From NCBI GenBank assembly GCA_024364805.1, contig CM044513.1, forward strand, positions 26,375,840 to 26,396,817: a stretch of DNA of 20,978 nucleotides, read 5' to 3'. Positions 17,881-20,978 of this stretch are shown here, in pieces. The DNA comes from Euprymna scolopes. Its lineage: Eukaryota; Mollusca; Cephalopoda; Sepiida; Sepiolidae. How positions within the stretch are numbered: position 1 is the first letter of the stretch; each line of letters opens with the position of its first letter. The position numbers were made by a program, and so were the translations under genes. The notes beneath the pieces are model-generated. The model was given only the letters and a program-made list of their open reading frames with translations, was not told where the DNA came from and searched no databases.

Positions 17881-18983
17881 GAGAGCTTGTGTGTGCTGTG
17901 GCCGCTGAACATGAACACGTGTCTCTGATACAGACAATTCATCGGTCTAGTGGACATCCCAGTGTGAAAAGGACATGGTACTTTGTAAAGTTGGTCAATC
18001 CAACAATAACTGAAACTGAAGTGTGGTTGGTGGTTAGAGATCGTAAAGAATGCCAATCCATAGATCCAGCCGCAGTGTACTGAAAGCCAGGAATGCATGA
18101 TGTTCCGGAAACCTGGAGCAGGGTTGTTATGGATATAACCCATTTTGGCACTCAGGTGTACTTGACATTGATAGACTGTGGCCCTAGCCGTTTTGCCATT
18201 TGGAGGCAGTTGCATCAACAGGATTCTGCTAGCATCATTAAGCAGTTGCAAAGTATATTCTGTGAAAGGGGGTCGCTGACCAAATTGCTTGCAGATAATG
18301 CCCCTGTATTTTGTGGAAAGACACTTGCTGACTTTATACAGATGTGGTGCGTGCACATTTGATTTTGGTGCGCCCATGTGCTCTCCGGAAATGGAATAAT
18401 TGAGAGGTCTCATCGCACTATAAAGCGCATTGCGGCAAGAACAAAGTGCACAATCTTAGAAGCAGTGTACTGGCACAACATCCACCTAAGGACAACAAGA
18501 AGGCACCTGCAAATGTGCTATACAATTATAAGATCCATGTCAAGGGTATCGATAAACTAATGGTGCCCGACACCACAGTTGCTAATCGATACAAGAAGGG
18601 AGATGCAGTTTGGGTGAAGAATCCATGGGAAAGATGCACGGCGCAGTTCGGCACAGGAACAGTGACAAAAATAAATAGCCAACACTCGATCTCAGTTGAT
18701 GGAACACCACGCCACATAAAGGATGTGGGCCCAGTGTGCTTACATGATTGCGCAATCAGTAACGAACTCACTCAATCAGATGACGAAACCCGACTGCTGT
18801 ATGAAAAACCAGATGAAGAAAGTTCCTCAGAAGATGATGCACTCAATGATCCAGAGCAGGGAGAGTTTAATGATGCAGTAGGCGCAGGTACCACTGAGGA
18901 AGTTCCTTAAGGCGAAGTACCAGGAGGAAACGGCCTGCCAAGCATTGTCAGTTGTGTGATCTCGAGATCAGGGAGGAGTGTAC
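17881..18983 (+). pseudogene. Integrase of copy C with C-terminal extension
   Basis: The zinc-binding region includes IHRSSGHPSVKRTWYF and ECQSID (about 17938-18065). The core includes VMDITHFGTQVYLTLIDCGP and, near 18290, LADNAPVFCGK. GNGIIERSHRTIKRIAAR (18384-18437) covers the region of the catalytic Glu. The C-terminal part has YKKGDAVWVKNPWERCTAQF near 18592-18650, then an acidic stretch rich in S, E and D (18770-18905) and a cysteine-containing tail that also occurs in copy B. Broken, but most of the protein is recognisable. Confidence 0.8.
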
Positions 18984-19087
18984 CAGCATGCGCACAAGCA
19001 TATGAGTCAGGCCTACCTGCGGTGAAAAGCGAACCCAAGACCTTTCAATTACAAATCAAGTCCACTAATGAACTACACCCATCTTAC
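18984..19087 (-). mobile_element. tRNA-like SINE fragment, right copy
   Basis: About 105 bp clearly homologous to 14179-14283 and in the same orientation. The shared block runs from AGCATGCGC through GAGTCAGGCCTACCTGCGGT to ACTAATGAACTACACCCATC. The middle (anticodon-arm-like) part differs by several bases and a small insertion, and the GC hairpin of the left copy is shortened. It lies at the point where the cysteine tail of copy C is lost. Confidence 0.5.
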
Positions 19088-19178
19088 CCAACTGGCTCTT
19101 AAAATTTAGGAGGCTGGATCAATAGGTCATTTGATGTCAGTTGATAAGGATCGCTCTGGTTGCGTGTTGCTGCATTTG

Positions 19179-19246
19179 TGCTCGGGATCGTGTTCTATTA
19201 ATTCGATGGTGTTGCTTGGGATCGTGTTCTTTCAATTCAACAGTGC
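19179..19246 (+). repeat. 34-bp tandem duplication upstream of gag of copy D
   Basis: Two adjacent units (19179-19212 and 19213-19246) start TGCTCGGGATCGTGTTCT and TGCTTGGGATCGTGTTCT and then diverge moderately. The same GGGATCGTGTT word occurs near the 3' end of copy B on the minus strand, which hints that it belongs to the terminal or leader sequence of this Gypsy lineage. Confidence 0.55.
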
Positions 19247-19409
19247 ATTTGACAGACGTGAGATGTTGAATTTTCATAATACTAATGTACTTGACCACAA
19301 ACTATTTCAGCAGAGAACAGATCATAAAATCCAGGATGCTGAGATTGGCCAAAGATGTGATACCACATTTCAGTGGAGAAGGTGACGTAGTCAGGTGATA
19401 AAGACGGTA

Positions 19410-20038
19410 AAGTTGGCAGCTAATCTACAACATATGCCTGACTTTGCCAGTTTTATTCCACTTTTTCTACATGGAGATGTAAAAATGCTGAACAGATCGA
19501 AATGAAACTAGTGACCGTATTCACAGAAAGGTCTTTTGAAACCTATGAAAAGCTACAACAATTCAATTGGACAGTTGAATTAGTTGATGTTTATACTAAT
19601 GCAATCAAGAGATTAGCTGAACTGGCAATATCCATAATGAGAGGACTGGATCATACAATCAAACTTGCTTTTATAACAGGATTCCCAGACGATGTATCCA
19701 CGACACTACAACTGCTACCTCACGTAGAGAGAATGCACGTCAGCAAACTGATACTAACTGCATGGCTTTTAGTCAGCAAAAGTGTTGGAGAGACTGGGAC
19801 ATTGGCAGCGAGTGCACAAAGCAATACGCTGAGAAATTATGCTCAAAAAGAATCATCAAGCCTCCAGTGCTTCAGATGTCAAGGACTACACCTGAAAAAT
19901 GATTGCACAGAGATACTTAGCATCAGAGTAACGTGGTACAATTGTGTAAAGTTTTGCCACATTGCTAGGTTGTCCTCAGATTCAGGGAAAAGAGCAAGGG
20001 AAGCTTCTGTGCCACAAACTACTCCAACAACAGAATGA
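19410..20038 (+). pseudogene. Gag of copy D
   Basis: LAANLQHMPDFASFIPLFLH near 19412-19475 fits the capsid start of this lineage. In the frame 19502-20038 (178 residues), residues 15-42 read YEKLQQFNWTVELVDVYTNA and onward to KRLAELA, and residues 53-62 read IKLAFITGFP, both family landmarks of the capsid. Zinc knuckles start at residue 123 with CFRCQGLHLKNDC, followed by WYNCVKFCHIARL. Other copies in the window lack a recognisable capsid, so this is the only one here. Fossil. Confidence 0.75.
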
Positions 20039-20059
20039 GAGTGCAATACGAGCCTCTTC

Positions 20060-20330
20060 CAATAATAGAAATGGTTGTGGATGATTCATTAATAACAGCA
20101 CTTGTCGATATTGGGTGCATCAGCACTTAAATCAACTCCAAACTCATGAGTGGATATGATAAGAGTGGCACAGTGAAAGCAGTTGATGGGACATAAAATG
20201 TAAAGGAACCAAGCAAGTGAAGATAAAAGTATGTGGAATAAGAGTAGAAGTTGGTGAGATGTTGATGAATCACATCATTTATGGGATTGACGTCATAATT
20301 GGAATGGACTTAATGAGATGTGAGGTGTAA
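20060..20330 (+). pseudogene. Protease remains of copy D
   Basis: A stretch near 20095-20130 (ITALVDIGCIST) sits where the family has the aspartic protease active-site motif, and IIYGIDVIIGMDLM near 20275-20318 corresponds to the conserved end of the protease. The position between zinc knuckles and RT is as expected. Decayed. Confidence 0.6.
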
Positions 20331-20539
20331 CTATAAAGAAAGCTGAGGTCAAGTTTGGAAATGCACACTGTGCCACAGCTGCCCATCAGCTGAATGTTTG
20401 CAAAATTGAGAATAAAACTTTGAAGCAAATTTCGATGGAGAGAAATGGACATTAAGATGAAAATGGAAAGGAAAACCTTCAGTTTTACAGAATAGAGTGC
20501 AGTATTATAAGAATTCCCTGGAAAGTGAGAAAAATTTAG

Positions 20540-20978
20540 AATCTGAGAAAAAGGTAGAAAGATGGATATCAGACAATATTCTTTTACCATGAAAAGGAGA
20601 AAGAAAAGGTGTGTTACCGTTGATGGCAGTGTTTCAGACCACAAAAGAGAAAGTTAGACTTTCGTAAATTGAACCGTCTTTGTGGCGTGTCATACAGGGA
20701 GCGACATAATAAATGTGTGTGATGAAAAGATGAGAAAATGGAAATGGCTAGTAGGAGGAACCGCCATTGTGGACCTTAAGTCTGCAGCTACATGTTGCGA
20801 GGGAAGTATGGCAGTACTGGTCTGTTACAAAGGGAAACATATTGCCTATCATGGTTAGGATTCGGACTTGATGTTGCACCAAAGATTATGGTAGTCATTT
20901 TAAAAACGGTGTTAAAGAAAGGAAACAAAACACTGATTAACATTGTGGTTAGAAGCAAGAAAGAGAAGTCTTACCGTG
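20540..20978 (+). pseudogene. Reverse transcriptase start of copy D
   Basis: Readable pieces include WISDNILLP and GVLPLMAVFQTTKEKVR near 20560-20655, matching the RT entry of the other copies. CDEKMRKW and GTAIVDLKSA near 20720-20785 match the first palm strand with its catalytic-Asp region. The remains run to the right edge of the window in more than one frame. Confidence 0.65.

Larger units (their letters stand above)
14425..18983 (+). mobile_element. Ty3/Gypsy LTR retroelement fossil, copy C, split by a LINE
   Basis: Same lineage as copies A, B and D. Parts in order are protease (14425-14640), RT start (to 14932), LINE insert (14933-16071), RT continuation (16072-16600), RNase H (16740-17239), noncoding spacer (17240-17880), and integrase with its acidic C-terminal extension and cysteine tail (17881-18983). 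This is the best-preserved copy: a 326-residue frame runs from 16259 to 17239. Even so it carries several breaks besides the LINE. No LTRs were recognised at its ends; instead a tRNA-like SINE fragment sits on each side. Confidence 0.85.
19130..20978 (+). mobile_element. Ty3/Gypsy LTR retroelement fossil, copy D (gag, protease, RT start)
   Basis: Same broad family as copies A to C, but more diverged and represented by its 5' half. It shows leader sequence with a short tandem duplication (19179-19246), capsid-type gag (about 19410-19865), zinc knuckles (19868-19975), protease (about 20060-20330) and the RT entry region (about 20540-20978), continuing beyond the window. Several breaks. No LTR is visible upstream. 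Confidence 0.8.

Noticed and set aside
17874-18413. Minus-strand frame of 179 residues opposite integrase of copy C
   Set aside because: It is antisense to a recognisable integrase and shows the same shadow pattern as opposite the integrase of copy B (2987-3364).

Overview
The window looks like a repeat-packed, AT-rich intergenic or intronic stretch of an animal genome, probably an invertebrate. A mollusc is my best guess and is weakly held: the guess rests on the mix of Ty3/Gypsy, BEL/Pao, Penelope-like and Jockey/CR1-type elements with tRNA-derived SINEs. I found no host gene, no rRNA and no functional tRNA. Nearly everything I can name is a retroelement or its remains, so the window reads as a layered retroelement graveyard and not as an operon or pathway.

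Layout. Positions 1-153 (minus) hold the C-terminal part of a Penelope-like GIY-YIG endonuclease that runs off the left edge. Positions 288-2697 (plus) hold Gypsy copy A. Positions 2698-6105 (minus) hold Gypsy copy B, which meets copy A tail to tail. Positions 6120-6585 (minus) hold integrase remains of a second, different Gypsy lineage. Positions 6605-12830 hold a BEL/Pao element (plus) with two recognisable long terminal repeats around a shortened interior in which integrase is the clearest coding part. The 5' repeat carries a 1.29-kb insert (7165-8453) with TG/CA ends between AAAG repeats. The 3' repeat carries a 741-bp SINE complex (11222-11962) between 15-bp target repeats; this includes a near-perfect 163-bp-armed palindrome.

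Positions 13230-13455 (minus) hold a second Penelope-like endonuclease fragment. Positions 14425-18983 (plus) hold Gypsy copy C, split by a 5'-truncated LINE (14933-16071, minus). A related tRNA-like SINE fragment lies on each side of copy C (14179-14283 and 18984-19087). Positions 19130-20978 (plus) hold gag, protease and the start of reverse transcriptase from Gypsy copy D, which runs off the right edge.

Relative order of events, inferred from nesting and visible decay: the Gypsy copies A to C and the second-lineage integrase are the oldest layer. The BEL/Pao insertion is also fairly old, since its two LTRs differ by roughly 10-15% by eye. The LINE in copy C and the SINE complex in the BEL 3' LTR are the youngest layer. 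All LTR elements here are treated as fossils and look broken. I see no convincing previously unknown functional system; the structures most worth a second look are the SINE palindrome, the TG/CA insert in the 5' LTR, and the spacers that separate RNase H from integrase in two of the Gypsy copies.
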